A DNA stretch of 64,000 nucleotides from NCBI RefSeq assembly GCF_009765875.1, contig NZ_LMUP01000008.1, positions 41,430 to 105,429 of the forward strand, in the 5' to 3' direction. The notes under the pieces were generated by a model. That model searched no databases. It had not been told where the DNA came from and was given only the letters and a program-made list of their open reading frames with translations. The position numbers and the translations under genes were made by a program. The DNA comes from Pedobacter sp. L105. Its GTDB lineage: Bacteria; Bacteroidota; Bacteroidia; Sphingobacteriales; Sphingobacteriaceae. Shown in pieces: positions 9,332-18,550 of the stretch. How positions within the stretch are numbered: position 1 is the first letter of the stretch; every line of letters starts with the position of its first letter.

Positions 9332-9834
9332 CCTCTGGCCAAAAGCTCTGCACGGATAATATCAGCTGTCAAATTCACCCCGTTGAGGGTAATGGTAGCT
9401 TGATGATAAAAGCCCTCGCGTTCTTCCAGCTTGTTGTGAATAAAATGCACCAGGCTTTCTTCTGAGAGGCTGCTCAGCAACGGGCGTTTAGCAATTCCTT
9501 TTTCCAGTCTTTTTGCCAGTGCCAGCGGAGACATTTCAATATAAACTGAAGTACCGTTTTTGTTGATCCAGTCCATATTATCAAAATAACATGGTGTACC
9601 GCCACCGGTAGCAATTACGCAATTTTTGGGATAGTCAAACCCCTTGAGCGTATCACTTTCCAATTTTCTGAATACCTCTTCTCCGTTAACAGCAAAATAA
9701 TCAGCCACTGAGCCGCCGGTTATCACTTCAATCTGGTGATCCAGATCAATCAGATCATAGCCCAGCTTTGTTGCCAGCTTTCTTCCCAGCGTACTCTTGC
9801 CGCATCCCATAAAACCAATCAGAAATATCTTCAT
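9328..9834 (-). CDS. aroK: Shikimate kinase
   Basis: 168 residues, the usual size. It phosphorylates shikimate at the 3-hydroxyl, step five of chorismate synthesis. The Walker A is G-F-M-G-C-G-K-S-T (7-15). The shikimate-binding Asp lies in L-I-D-L-D, the Arg in V-F-R-K-L-E, and the glycine loop in A-T-G-G-G-T-P. It is the last gene of a minus-strand run with dppB (4-base gap), the DoxX gene and the DUF1599 gene. Confidence 0.95.
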   Translation of the reverse strand: MKIFLIGFMGCGKSTLGRKLATKLGYDLIDLDHQIEVITGGSVADYFAVNGEEVFRKLESDTLKGFDYPKNCVIATGGGTPCYFDNMDWINKNGTSVYIEMSPLALAKRLEKGIAKRPLLSSLSEESLVHFIHNKLEEREGFYHQATITLNGVNLTADIIRAELLARG

Positions 9835-9838
9835 TATA

Positions 9839-10894
9839 CTAAGCTAATTTTACCCTTGGATCTGCAAAGGCATACAAAACGTCCACTAAAATATTAATTA
9901 TTATAAACACAAAGGCTATAAATAAAATAGATCCCATCACTACTGGAAAATCTGACATTTCCAGTGCTTTTACCGTAGCCCTGCCCAATCCATTATAGCC
10001 AAAAATATATTCCACAAAAAAGGAACCGGCAAGCAGCGAAGCAAACCAGCCGGAAATTGCTGTAATTATCGGGTTCATTGCATTTTTCAGCGCATGTTTA
10101 TAGACCACGGCATGATGTCCCAATCCTTTTGCTTTTGCCGTACGGATATAGTCCTGCCCCAGGATATCCAGCATCGCAGATCTGGTTAACTGTACAATAA
10201 TTGCCAGAGGGCGAAGACCCAGGGTAATAACTGGCAGCACCAGGTTTTTTAAAGTAAGCACTTCACCTTTAAATGGATCGTAGCTATATAGACTTCCCGA
10301 CATGTTAAGCCCGGTATAAGGTCCGAGAACAAAGCCGAAAAACCAGGCGATGATAATTCCGGCAAAAAAAGAAGGTGCGGAAATTCCAAGGATAGCAAAA
10401 GCATTTGCACTATGGTCTATCCAGGTATTTTTATAGACAGCGGATAGTACGCCAAAAAAAACGCCAATTACGGTCGCAAAAATCATAGCTGTTGCTGCCA
10501 GGACAAATGTATTCGGGACGGTTTCCGACAAGATGGTGGAGACCTCACGTTTGGTTTGGTAAGAACGCCGCAGGTAAGGCCATTTCAGAACTATCACATG
10601 AGATTGAACGGCAATCAGCGGGAAATAATGGTATTTCTGCTGCTCCTCAGGCTGCCTATCGTGATAGCTAAGTGGTGAAAGATCGTTGATAAATAACAGG
10701 AACTGCATGGGTTTAGATTGATCCAGTCCAAATTCCTTACGTACAGCTTCCAGCGACTGTACGTCGGCGCGCTGGCCCAGGGTCATTCTTGCAGGATCTC
10801 CCGGAAGAATATTAAACAGGACGAATACAACGCTTACCACACCCGCCATTACAACGAGCCCGTAACCGAATTTCCTGAGTGCATACCACCACAT
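9839..10894 (-). CDS. Peptide/nickel-type ABC transporter permease (DppB family)
   Basis: 351 residues. The N-terminal segment and first-loop start (I-L-P-G-D-P-A-R-M-T-L-G-Q-R) and the permease signature region (D-Y-I-R-T-A-K-A-K-G-L) are both typical of DppB/OppB. About six membrane helices are visible, with a long first periplasmic loop. No binding protein, second permease or ATPase gene lies nearby, so its partners must be encoded elsewhere or it works in an unusual assembly. It lies 1 base after the DoxX-family gene. Confidence 0.88.
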   Translation of the reverse strand: MWWYALRKFGYGLVVMAGVVSVVFVLFNILPGDPARMTLGQRADVQSLEAVRKEFGLDQSKPMQFLLFINDLSPLSYHDRQPEEQQKYHYFPLIAVQSHVIVLKWPYLRRSYQTKREVSTILSETVPNTFVLAATAMIFATVIGVFFGVLSAVYKNTWIDHSANAFAILGISAPSFFAGIIIAWFFGFVLGPYTGLNMSGSLYSYDPFKGEVLTLKNLVLPVITLGLRPLAIIVQLTRSAMLDILGQDYIRTAKAKGLGHHAVVYKHALKNAMNPIITAISGWFASLLAGSFFVEYIFGYNGLGRATVKALEMSDFPVVMGSILFIAFVFIIINILVDVLYAFADPRVKLA

Positions 10895-10895
10895 G

Positions 10896-12047
10896 TTAGT
10901 TATCGAAGTAGGCTGCTTTTAGTTTATCAAAAGAAGGCATCGACTGATAACTCCATTTATTGATCACCACACCATTTTTTAGCAGTAATACACCGGGGTT
11001 AGCCCTAACCATACTTTTCAGCGGTACGGCATCAGCATAAAAGATTTCTGCTAAAAACTTATTCTTTTTGCTGAAGGCAGCGGCATCCTGTGCAGAATTA
11101 GAGGTAAGCATTACTACACGGGTGTTGTATTGTTCCGTTACGTCCAGTGTTAACGCATTGAGCCTGCCAATAGCCTCTTCATTGGTATCATTGAGGTTAT
11201 ATGCAACGATAACCAGATTATAATAAGGGTTTTCTATCAGTTCTTTGGTATAGTTTGTTCCCGAAGCATCACTGATCACCAGGTCTTTGATCTTTGGTTC
11301 GTAGCCTTTTTTCAGGAGTGTTTGTACCGGTTCGCCAATGATTTCCCATTTACTATCCTTCCAGATCCCTGATTTCAGGTATTCTTTATCACTCATGTCT
11401 TTAGTAGCGCCGGTGGTTTTATTCTTTAGCTTGTACATGATCTGGTACTGATCGGGTGCAGCACCATCAGGGATTTTCATGGCATCGGGCAGGCTCACCC
11501 CTACTTTATAAGGCAGAAAATCAAGTATCGGCAGATAAGTATAGGTATAGAGGCTGAACAGGGATGAAAGCACCACCAGGGCGATGAGTGCAATTTTTTG
11601 TATAGGCGCATGTGTTGTCACCGGCCGTATTTCGGTACGATGAATGAATAAATAAATAATCAGTAGCAGCAGGACGAGATCTTTTGAAAAAGACTGCCAT
11701 GGCGTAAGCGGGATGGCATCACCAAAACAGCCGCAAGAGGTAACGACTTTAAAAGCTGCGGAAACAAAAGTTAAAAAGGTAAAGAAAATGATAATGGCCA
11801 GCAGGCCTGTGGCCACTTTTTTATTCCAGAAGCCAAATAACAGCAATGCCCCCAGTACAATTTCCAGGGTACAGAGCAGCATCGCTATTCCGGTAGCAAA
11901 AGGGCTGAAGAAAGAAATATGAAATACATCAAAATATTCCTGTAGTTTATATCCAAATCCGAGTGTATCATTAGCCTTGATCAGACCGGAGAAGATAAAA
12001 AGTATACCTACAAATATTCTGGAGAAAATTAACGCAGCTTTGTTCAT
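10896..12047 (-). CDS. BT_3928-type DoxX membrane protein with C-terminal thioredoxin-like region
   Basis: 383 residues. The first half has about four membrane helices with a DoxX/MauE start (IFSGLIKANDTLGFGYKLQE) and a conserved C-G-C-F-G. After residue ~165 comes a soluble domain resembling a thioredoxin fold (Y-N-L-N-D-T-N-E-E-A and, near the end, G-V-L-L-L-K-N-G-V-V-I). No CxxC is seen in the C-terminal part, so it may be a redox-inactive thioredoxin-like domain. It is packed between the DUF1599 gene and dppB. MauE/DoxX relatives take part in disulfide handling; the role here is inferred. Confidence 0.8.
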   Translation of the reverse strand: MNKAALIFSRIFVGILFIFSGLIKANDTLGFGYKLQEYFDVFHISFFSPFATGIAMLLCTLEIVLGALLLFGFWNKKVATGLLAIIIFFTFLTFVSAAFKVVTSCGCFGDAIPLTPWQSFSKDLVLLLLIIYLFIHRTEIRPVTTHAPIQKIALIALVVLSSLFSLYTYTYLPILDFLPYKVGVSLPDAMKIPDGAAPDQYQIMYKLKNKTTGATKDMSDKEYLKSGIWKDSKWEIIGEPVQTLLKKGYEPKIKDLVISDASGTNYTKELIENPYYNLVIVAYNLNDTNEEAIGRLNALTLDVTEQYNTRVVMLTSNSAQDAAAFSKKNKFLAEIFYADAVPLKSMVRANPGVLLLKNGVVINKWSYQSMPSFDKLKAAYFDN

Positions 12048-12073
12048 CTTTCAAATTTATTTTTAACCGGCTT

Positions 12074-12616
12074 TTACTTTACCGCTAACTTAATCAACGC
12101 AAAAACTGCGTAGTTCAACATATCCTGATAATTGGCAATTACTCCTTCAGACGCGACCGTTTCACCAAGGTTATCTTCAATTTGTTTCACCCGGAAGATC
12201 TTCATCAGAATAAGATCTGTCAAAGAGCTGATCCTCATATCCCGCCAGGCTTCTCCATAATCATGGTTTTTTGCCATCATCAGTTCTTTGGCTTCGCGAG
12301 TTTTTTCATCAAATAATGCTTCTACCACATCAACATTCAGTTCCATGGGATCTTCTTCACTCATATCCTGTTGCATCATGGCAATCACACAGTAGTTAAT
12401 GATCCCGATATATTCCGGGATGATGCCCTCTCCAACTTTAGATACCTTTTTCTCTTCCAGCGTGCGTATACGTTGAGCTTTGATAAACAACTGATCTGTA
12501 ATAGAGGATAAACGCAGAATGCGCCAGGCAGTTCCGTAGTCTTTGGTTTTTTTTAAAAAAAGCGATTTACAAACCGCAATTACTGAATCGAATTCTTGTG
12601 AGGTGTTTGCTGCCAA
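12074..12616 (-). CDS. DUF1599 domain protein with internal duplication
   Basis: 180 residues made of two similar halves. The first carries K-D-Y-G-T-A-W-R-I-L-R-L-S-S-I-T-D and the second H-D-Y-G-E-A-W-R-D-M-R-I-S-S-L-T-D. Each half is followed by a helix with an R-x-x-x-I/L-E segment and an N-Y motif (I-I-N-Y and M-L-N-Y). Function unknown; it appears all-helical and cytosolic. It is divergent from folP, with a 56-base gap, and heads the aroK operon. In Bacteroidota it is commonly next to folP. Confidence 0.82.
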   Translation of the reverse strand: MAANTSQEFDSVIAVCKSLFLKKTKDYGTAWRILRLSSITDQLFIKAQRIRTLEEKKVSKVGEGIIPEYIGIINYCVIAMMQQDMSEEDPMELNVDVVEALFDEKTREAKELMMAKNHDYGEAWRDMRISSLTDLILMKIFRVKQIEDNLGETVASEGVIANYQDMLNYAVFALIKLAVK

Positions 12617-12655
12617 AACAATTAAAATATTTAGTTTAAAGCTGTTTTAATACTG

Positions 12656-12663
12656 TATTTTTG
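12656..12663 (+). promoter_or_regulatory. Possible -7 element (TATTTTTG) for folP
   Basis: It matches TAnnTTTG and ends 9 bases before the folP ATG, in the short divergent gap with the DUF1599 gene. The upstream TTTG box is weak. Transcripts would have a very short leader. Confidence 0.4.
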
Positions 12664-12672
12664 TATTAAATC

Positions 12673-13530
12673 ATGGCTAAAGATACGTTTTTAAACCGAA
12701 AAGCAACACTAAACCTCAAAGGCGAACTGATCGATTTGAGCCGCCCCTGCGTGATGGGTATCCTGAATTTAACACCAGATTCTTTCTATAGCAGCAGCAG
12801 GATCAGCTCGATTGATGCTGCCCTGGAAAGAGTAGAAACCTGCTTAACAGAAGGCGCTTTATTTATTGATATAGGCGCTTATTCTTCCCGTCCCGGAGCA
12901 GATGAGATCAGTACGGATGAAGAATTAAAAAGAATTGTACCGGTAATTGCCGCGATCAGCAAACGATATCCCGAAGCCAGGCTCTCCATAGATACTTTCC
13001 GCGCTAAAGTGGCCAGGGAAACAATTGAAGCGGGCGCACATCTTGTCAATGATATTTCAGGTGGGACGCTGGATGAAGAACTATTTGAAACAGTAGCTGC
13101 TTTGAATGTACCTTATATCCTGATGCACATGAAGGGTAATCCAAAGACCATGCAAAAAGATCCGGTGTATGAAAATATTGGATTGGAAGTAGTGGATTAT
13201 TTTGCAGAGAAAGTGGCAAGGTTAAAAAAATTAGGCGTTAAAGACATCATTCTTGACCCGGGATTTGGCTTTGCCAAGACTATCAACCACAATTACCAGT
13301 TATTAAACCAGCTGGAAAACCTAAATTTATTTGAGCTGCCTGTACTGGTTGGCTTTTCCAGAAAATCCATGATCTATAATTTTTTAGGTATTAAACCAGA
13401 AACAGCTTTAAACGGCACTACAGTGCTTAATACCCTTGCCCTGCAGAAAGGCGCATCCATTTTGAGGGTACATGATGTAAAAGCAGCCACAGAATGCATT
13501 GCCCTGGTTGAAAAGATGCAGGAGCAATAA
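12673..13530 (+). CDS. folP: Dihydropteroate synthase
   Basis: 285 residues, full length. It joins p-aminobenzoate to dihydropterin pyrophosphate in folate synthesis. Signatures: M-G-I-L-N-L-T-P-D-S-F-Y near residue 29, D-I-G-A-Y-S-S-R-P-G-A, S-I-D-T-F-R, N-D-I-S-G-G and G-F-S-R-K-S. The diadenylate cyclase gene follows 30 bases later, a linkage common in this phylum. Confidence 0.96.
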   Translation: MAKDTFLNRKATLNLKGELIDLSRPCVMGILNLTPDSFYSSSRISSIDAALERVETCLTEGALFIDIGAYSSRPGADEISTDEELKRIVPVIAAISKRYPEARLSIDTFRAKVARETIEAGAHLVNDISGGTLDEELFETVAALNVPYILMHMKGNPKTMQKDPVYENIGLEVVDYFAEKVARLKKLGVKDIILDPGFGFAKTINHNYQLLNQLENLNLFELPVLVGFSRKSMIYNFLGIKPETALNGTTVLNTLALQKGASILRVHDVKAATECIALVEKMQEQ

Positions 13531-13560
13531 TATTTCCGTAAATTAACTAACTTGGCAATA

Positions 13561-14352
13561 ATGAAAGGCTTCGACTTTGATTTTCTAACCATAACTGTTA
13601 CGGATGTAGTGGACATTTTGTTCGTTGCCTTCCTGATTTATTATACTTATAACCTGATCAAGAACACATTGGCAGTAAACTTACTGCTGGGTATGTTTAT
13701 CATCCTGATCCTATGGTTTGTGGTAGATGCATTAAATATGCGTCTCCTGTCTACCATTATCAACAAGTTTATGAGCGTAGGGATCATTGCACTGATCGTT
13801 ATCTTTCAACCCGAGATAAGGCGGTTTTTACTGCTCATAGGAAAAAACACTTTTCTGCAGAAGAATAAAGCATGGTGGGGATACTTATTTGGGAGTAAAG
13901 ATATTGAACGGGATAACCTGGTGAGGATTAAACCTATTATTGATGCCTGCAAAAGCATGAAAAAATCAAGAACGGGTGCCCTGATTGTATTTGTGAAGTT
14001 TTATGATGACCAGCTGTTTGCCAATAGTTGCGAGCTGATTGATTCAAAAATATCAAAACGTTTATTGGAGAGTATTTTTCAAAAATATAGCCCGCTGCAT
14101 GATGGCGCCGTAGTGATTTCAGAAAATAAGATCAAGAGTGCCAGCTGTATCCTTCCCCTTACTGATAATGACAAGTTGCCCCCCCAGTTTGGATTACGTC
14201 ACCGCGCAGGAATAGGGATATCTGAAACAACCGATGCCGTAGCGGTCATTGTATCTGAAGAAACGGGAGAGATTGCTTATGCCAAACAGGGCCGCGTAAG
14301 GATGAATGTTTCTTTTGGAGAGCTGGAAAAATTACTGAATAAGGATTTTTAG
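13561..14352 (+). CDS. cdaA: Diadenylate cyclase (CdaA type)
   Basis: 263 residues from the ATG at 13561; a TTG at 13552 only adds three residues. Three N-terminal membrane helices (about 15-100) are followed by a DisA_N domain with D-G-A (in L-H-D-G-A-V-V-I) and R-H-R (in G-L-R-H-R-A-G-I-G-I), the residues that join two ATP into c-di-AMP. c-di-AMP controls potassium balance and wall stress. A hairpin lies 50 bases after the stop. Confidence 0.93.
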   Translation: MKGFDFDFLTITVTDVVDILFVAFLIYYTYNLIKNTLAVNLLLGMFIILILWFVVDALNMRLLSTIINKFMSVGIIALIVIFQPEIRRFLLLIGKNTFLQKNKAWWGYLFGSKDIERDNLVRIKPIIDACKSMKKSRTGALIVFVKFYDDQLFANSCELIDSKISKRLLESIFQKYSPLHDGAVVISENKIKSASCILPLTDNDKLPPQFGLRHRAGIGISETTDAVAVIVSEETGEIAYAKQGRVRMNVSFGELEKLLNKDF

Positions 14353-14401
14353 ATCTTTTGTTCTTTCTTTCAGCATAAGTTCAAAATATTGCTAAAACGA
14401 A

Positions 14402-14424
14402 AAATCCGGTACAAGACCGGATTT
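14402..14424. terminator. Hairpin between cdaA and the bacilliredoxin gene
   Basis: A 9-bp stem AAATCCGGT / ACCGGATTT with the 5-base loop ACAAG. It lies between two convergent genes and can serve both strands. A second partial repeat (ACCGGTGTTCACCGG) follows at 14429-14443. Confidence 0.7.
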
Positions 14425-14464
14425 CTTTACCGGTGTTCACCGGAGAATAAGTTAAAGTAGCTGA

Positions 14465-14875
14465 CTAGCAGAACTGGTCAAAAGCACCCATCAGGTTGTC
14501 TGCGATCATTTGAGCAGGACGTCCTTCAATTTGATGGCGCTCGATCATATGAACCAGTTTACCATCTTTGAATAATGCCATTGCAGGCGAAGACGGAGGG
14601 AAAGGCATCATGTAACTTCTGGCCCTGTTTACAGCGTCAGTTTCCATACCTGCAAAAACAGTGATCATTTTATCAGGATGTTTTTCATTGGCTGCAGCCA
14701 TTCTTGCTGCCGGACGTGCATTTGCAGCTGCACAGCCGCAAACAGAGTTCACTACAACAAAGACAGTTCCTTCAGCAGTGATGGCATTATCTACCTCTTC
14801 TGCAGTTTTCATTTCTTCAAAACCTACGTTGGTGAGTTCAGCACGCATAGGTTCTACTAAATATTCAGGATACAT
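14465..14875 (-). CDS. BrxA/BrxB-family bacilliredoxin
   Basis: 136 residues, the usual family length. The active-site C-G-C motif is Cys46-Gly-Cys48 in V-N-S-V-C-G-C-A-A-A-N-A-R-P, diagnostic of the YphP/YqiW family. It would remove bacillithiol from protein thiols in the cytosol. It stands alone and is preceded by a well-formed promoter. Whether this organism makes bacillithiol cannot be told from the window. Confidence 0.93.
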   Translation of the reverse strand: MYPEYLVEPMRAELTNVGFEEMKTAEEVDNAITAEGTVFVVVNSVCGCAAANARPAARMAAANEKHPDKMITVFAGMETDAVNRARSYMMPFPPSSPAMALFKDGKLVHMIERHQIEGRPAQMIADNLMGAFDQFC

Positions 14876-14913
14876 ATATTAAGCTTTAATTTTATAATTC
14901 TATTTTATTTATA

Positions 14914-14944
14914 CAAATGTACAGTACCATTGTATAGCATCAAA
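14914..14944 (-). promoter_or_regulatory. Bacteroidota-type promoter for the bacilliredoxin gene
   Basis: On the minus strand TTTG (14944-14941), a 19-base spacer, then TACATTTG (14921-14914). Both boxes and the spacing match the consensus exactly. The -7 box is about 38 bases before the ATG. Confidence 0.75.
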
Positions 14945-15225
14945 GCTTTACCATTTGAAGGGATTGTTTTTTACCTTCAAATTACTTTGATAGAAGATCA
15001 TCGATTTATTATCAAGTCAGCTTTTATACTATAAATCATATAGCAAACACTTACCTATTGAAAAAAAACTAATTCTACTATTGGATAATTAAAATACAGT
15101 ATTTATCTTTGAAAGAAATTAAATATGTAAAATAAAACTTAAACAAAAATTTGTGAACTAAAATAGAAATATAATTAGTTTTTGAATACCAGTGTCTTTA
15201 TACGTTATAAAAATTAAAATAATAG
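14945..15225. other. AT-rich intergenic stretch without a recognisable gene
   Basis: With the promoter just before it, this is a 350-base gap between divergent genes. It is strongly AT-rich. No open frame of note or hairpin with a T run was seen. Confidence 0.6.
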
Positions 15226-15696
15226 ATGGGTCAGTCATTTCATTACATATTAAAATCTGCCAGATGGCTTGTTTTTATAGCGGGTGTTGGTTTGAGCCAA
15301 TTATTAATCATATTTCTCTTCAAATTCCTCGATACACAAAAATTGGATATTCACGACTTTATATTTAATGGCTTCTTTTTATTTTTATGTGTTTCCAGCG
15401 TATCATCCATCTGTTATGAATTTTATGCGGAAAACAATATACCGATCAATAAATCTGTGAATGACTGGTTATTCATTTTTAGTGTTTTAATTATCTTATC
15501 ATCAATGATAATTTATTCCAATATCTACTTTAAGCACTTAGATGTCAATTATAAGAGTCAACATTTACCAAACAATATACAAAATGCCTATGTTCTTACA
15601 CATACCATATTAGTAGGCTGTTCAGCAATTATAGCACTAGTATTAAAATCAATTGTTTATTACCACCACGATAAAGTAAGTGAAAATGGAAAATAG
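15226..15696 (+). CDS. Small four-helix membrane protein of unknown function
   Basis: 156 residues, not recognised. Hydrophobic segments lie at about 13-33, 45-63, 80-102 and 125-147, with short charged loops and a histidine-rich, charged C-terminus (Y-Y-H-H-D-K). It overlaps the next small gene by 11 bases, so the two are probably cotranslated and may form a complex. Composition is more AT-rich than the neighbouring core genes, which suggests accessory origin. Confidence 0.6.
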   Translation: MGQSFHYILKSARWLVFIAGVGLSQLLIIFLFKFLDTQKLDIHDFIFNGFFLFLCVSSVSSICYEFYAENNIPINKSVNDWLFIFSVLIILSSMIIYSNIYFKHLDVNYKSQHLPNNIQNAYVLTHTILVGCSAIIALVLKSIVYYHHDKVSENGK

Positions 15697-15943
15697 TTTA
15701 ATTATACCACTAATAACTCTGGGAGTTTCTATGGTTGGGTTTATAATTTTCGCCGTGAAAGCCTTTAAGCAAATTTTTGGGTTAGAAAGCGGAAAGAATA
15801 GCAGAATAGCAGGGCTCAACGAAATAAATGGATATACAGCGCCTGAAAATCATAGCATCTACGGATTTAGATCTGGGAGAGAAGTTTCGAAGAAACTAAC
15901 ATGCGCTCCCAATAAATACCAAATGAGCAAACGGAATGTTTAA
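15686..15943 (+). CDS. Small single-helix membrane protein of unknown function
   Basis: 85 residues from the ATG at 15686 (a GTG at 15680 is also in frame). One membrane helix (about 4-26, ending in A-V-K-A-F-K) is followed by a polar tail rich in Asn, Gly, Ser and Lys. It overlaps the preceding four-helix gene and nothing follows it on this strand until the ahcY promoter. No family recognised. Confidence 0.5.
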   Translation: MENSLIIPLITLGVSMVGFIIFAVKAFKQIFGLESGKNSRIAGLNEINGYTAPENHSIYGFRSGREVSKKLTCAPNKYQMSKRNV

Positions 15944-15984
15944 GTATCCTCAATTAGCCCATATAAGTCATAATCATATGGCTT

Positions 15985-16016
15985 TTTGATTTTGGCTAAA
16001 CTATTGTGTAATTTTG
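15985..16016 (+). promoter_or_regulatory. Bacteroidota-type promoter for ahcY
   Basis: TTTG (15985-15988), a 20-base spacer, and TAATTTTG (16009-16016). The ATG of ahcY lies 105 bases further on, so the mRNA leader would be about 100 bases. Confidence 0.65.
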
Positions 16017-16121
16017 TAGAAGAATAAAATGGAGTTTAAAAATTGCTGTGCAAACAGTAGGCAAAGCATTCTGAAAAACTCAAACAACTAACTAACAATC
16101 AGAAACTTAATTAATAATAAT

Positions 16122-17438
16122 ATGTCATCAGTAGAGACTACTTATATCCCTTATAAAGTAAAGGATATTTCACTGGCAGAATGGGGCCGTAAAGAAATTG
16201 GATTAGCAGAAGCAGAAATGCCTGGCCTAATGTCTTTACGCGAAGAATTTGGTCCGTCGAAGCCCTTAAAAGGCGCACGTATTGCAGGTTGTCTGCATAT
16301 GACCATCCAGACTGCAGTTTTAATTGAAACTTTGGTTGAACTGGGTGCTGAAGTTACCTGGTCATCATGTAATATTTTCTCTACGCAGGATCACGCTGCT
16401 GCTGCAATTGCTGCTGCGGGTATCCAGGTTTATGCCTGGAAAGGCTTAAACGAAGAAGAATTTGACTGGTGTATTGAGCAAACTTTACATTTTGGTGCTG
16501 AGCAACAACCTTTAAACATGATCTTAGACGATGGTGGTGATTTAACCAACATGGTTTTTGACAGGTACCCAGAGCTGATCGCTGCGATCAAAGGTTTGTC
16601 TGAAGAAACCACTACCGGTGTTCACCGTTTGTACGAACGCATGAAAAACGGAACATTACATTTACCTGCAATCAACGTAAACGACTCTGTTACAAAATCT
16701 AAATTTGACAACAAATATGGCTGCCGTGAGTCATTGGTAGATGCGATCCGTCGTGCTACTGATGTAATGATGGCAGGTAAAGTTGCTGTTGTAGCAGGTT
16801 ACGGTGATGTAGGTAAAGGTTCTGCTGAATCTTTAAGCTCACAAGGTGTTCGTGTAATCGTTTCTGAGATAGATCCTATCTGTGCGCTACAGGCTGCAAT
16901 GGAAGGTTATGAAGTGAAAAAATTCGTTAACGCGGTTAAAGAAGCTGATATCGTAGTAACTACTACAGGTAACTGTGACATCGTTCGTGCAGAACACTTC
17001 AAAACAATGAAAGATAAAGTTATCGTTTGTAACATTGGTCACTTTGACAATGAGATCGACGTTGCCTGGTTAAACACAAACTATGGGCATACTAAAGTTG
17101 AGATCAAACCTCAGGTTGATAAATATACTATCGACGGTAAAGATGTGATCTTACTGGCGGAAGGACGTTTGGTTAACTTAGGTTGCGCCACTGGTCACCC
17201 AAGTTTTGTAATGTCTGCTTCTTTCACCAACCAAACTTTAGCACAATTAGAGTTATGGATGAACCCTGGTAAATACGAGAACAAAGTTTACGTTCTTCCA
17301 AAATATCTGGATGAAAAAGTGGCACGTTTACACTTAGCTAAAATCGGCGTTGAATTAGATGAACTGGATCAGCACCAGGCTGATTATATTGGCGTACCTG
17401 TTGCAGGTCCTTTCAAAGGAGATGCTTACAGATACTAA
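16122..17438 (+). CDS. ahcY: Adenosylhomocysteinase
   Basis: 438 residues, the short bacterial form. It splits S-adenosylhomocysteine into adenosine and homocysteine, keeping methylation reactions going. The NAD site is [10 protein letters not shown]. The catalytic-domain signature is visible in [14 protein letters not shown], and the conserved C-terminus K-G-D-A-Y-R-Y is intact. It has its own promoter and terminator and a roughly 100-base leader. Confidence 0.98.
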   Translation: MSSVETTYIPYKVKDISLAEWGRKEIGLAEAEMPGLMSLREEFGPSKPLKGARIAGCLHMTIQTAVLIETLVELGAEVTWSSCNIFSTQDHAAAAIAAAGIQVYAWKGLNEEEFDWCIEQTLHFGAEQQPLNMILDDGGDLTNMVFDRYPELIAAIKGLSEETTTGVHRLYERMKNGTLHLPAINVNDSVTKSKFDNKYGCRESLVDAIRRATDVMMAGKVAVVAGYGDVGKGSAESLSSQGVRVIVSEIDPICALQAAMEGYEVKKFVNAVKEADIVVTTTGNCDIVRAEHFKTMKDKVIVCNIGHFDNEIDVAWLNTNYGHTKVEIKPQVDKYTIDGKDVILLAEGRLVNLGCATGHPSFVMSASFTNQTLAQLELWMNPGKYENKVYVLPKYLDEKVARLHLAKIGVELDELDQHQADYIGVPVAGPFKGDAYRY

Positions 17439-17454
17439 GCTCAAGTAATATTTT

Positions 17455-17493
17455 AAAAGGGGATGCCGCTAACCAGCAGCATTCCCTTTTTTT
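17455..17493 (+). terminator. Intrinsic terminator after ahcY
   Basis: Stem 17455-17466 with 17479-17490 (12 pairs, one G-T), a 12-base loop and a run of seven T (17487-17493). Confidence 0.88.
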
Positions 17494-17520
17494 GTGGCTC
17501 ATTAATTCTTTACCTGTGAT

Positions 17521-18528
17521 TTATTGGGTAGAAAACTCATCCTCAACACTTTCTGAGAGATCATACATCATCCATTGCTTACCCATAATATCAGCAGATT
17601 TACTTTTTAACAGTTTGATGAAATCGTTCACCCCTATCTCCTCATTTCCATTTCCATGGATCAGGACGATACTACCTGGCGCCGCTTGCTGCCCTTTAGC
17701 CAGCCAGGCATCACTCCCTATAGGGATAATACCATAAGACAATACTTTATCTACTACCCGCTGATCTGAAACCAATCCCGGGAAACGGAAAAACACTGAA
17801 GGCAGCAAGCCATGCTGCAACATAGCCAGTTCAGTACCCAATATCTCAAAATTCAAATCTGTGCCGGGCTCCAGCAGGAAATTGGTTTTCAGTGGGGCAG
17901 TGAGGCTAAAGTGATGATTAAAAGTATGGTCAGTCCAGGTAATATCGATTTCCTTTTTTGCCACCAGTTCTTTCAGCCAGTTAAGATCGTCGGTATGTGT
18001 TAACATCCATCTTCCTGTGATAGAAATTGCAACCGGGACGGGCTGCTCTATTTTTTTAAACTCTGCGATCAGTGAAGTAAAAATGATCCGGTCGAGCGGT
18101 TTATGCGAAGGACAAAGATCAATAGTTAGCGTTATTCCTTTTTCTTTTGGATACCCCCGCGTGATACCGGCATCCTGTAAGGCCAGGGATTGTTTACCGG
18201 CGGCAGACAAAGCCCTGAAATAAGGGGTATTTTGAAAGTAAGTTTGAGTAGCTACCCAATTCATTTGTTTCACCGCTACAGCAACTGAGGCGGGAAGAAG
18301 TTGTGTTGATAATGTTTGTGGATCTACTGCCAGGTAAGTCAGCTGACCTGATTTTTCCATTTTCCGGAGCAGTAGTAACTCTTTACCTTGGACTTTGGCC
18401 ACTCCAGTATAAATACTATAGTTTTTAACTACTTCCTGTGCTGTACAAAAAGTAGATATAAAAAATAGCAGAAAGCAACTTAATATACCTGCTGACAACC
18501 TGTTTACAATAATATTATACCTGTTCAT
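17521..18528 (-). CDS. Secreted polysaccharide deacetylase-like (NodB-fold) protein
   Basis: 335 residues from the ATG at 18528, which begins a signal peptide ending in F-C-T-A-Q. A longer frame runs back into pdxJ but would place 48 residues before the signal and is rejected. The NodB fold is visible from T-L-T-I-D-L-C-P-S (degenerate first motif; the family usually has a T-F-D-D pair), with the metal-binding H-x3-H as H-T-F-N-H and a later V-F-F-R-F-P-G. It would act on a glycan in the periplasm or outside. The degenerate first motif leaves activity uncertain. Confidence 0.75.
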   Translation of the reverse strand: MNRYNIIVNRLSAGILSCFLLFFISTFCTAQEVVKNYSIYTGVAKVQGKELLLLRKMEKSGQLTYLAVDPQTLSTQLLPASVAVAVKQMNWVATQTYFQNTPYFRALSAAGKQSLALQDAGITRGYPKEKGITLTIDLCPSHKPLDRIIFTSLIAEFKKIEQPVPVAISITGRWMLTHTDDLNWLKELVAKKEIDITWTDHTFNHHFSLTAPLKTNFLLEPGTDLNFEILGTELAMLQHGLLPSVFFRFPGLVSDQRVVDKVLSYGIIPIGSDAWLAKGQQAAPGSIVLIHGNGNEEIGVNDFIKLLKSKSADIMGKQWMMYDLSESVEDEFSTQ

Positions 18529-18539
18529 ATTTAATAAAT

Positions 18540-18547
18540 TACCTTTG
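18540..18547 (+). promoter_or_regulatory. -7 element (TACCTTTG) directly before the pdxJ start
   Basis: A perfect TAnnTTTG match ending 3 bases before the pdxJ ATG. A start site 4-6 bases further on would fall on or next to the initiation codon, so the mRNA could be leaderless. The -33 box is weak. Confidence 0.45.
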
Positions 18548-18550
18548 TAT

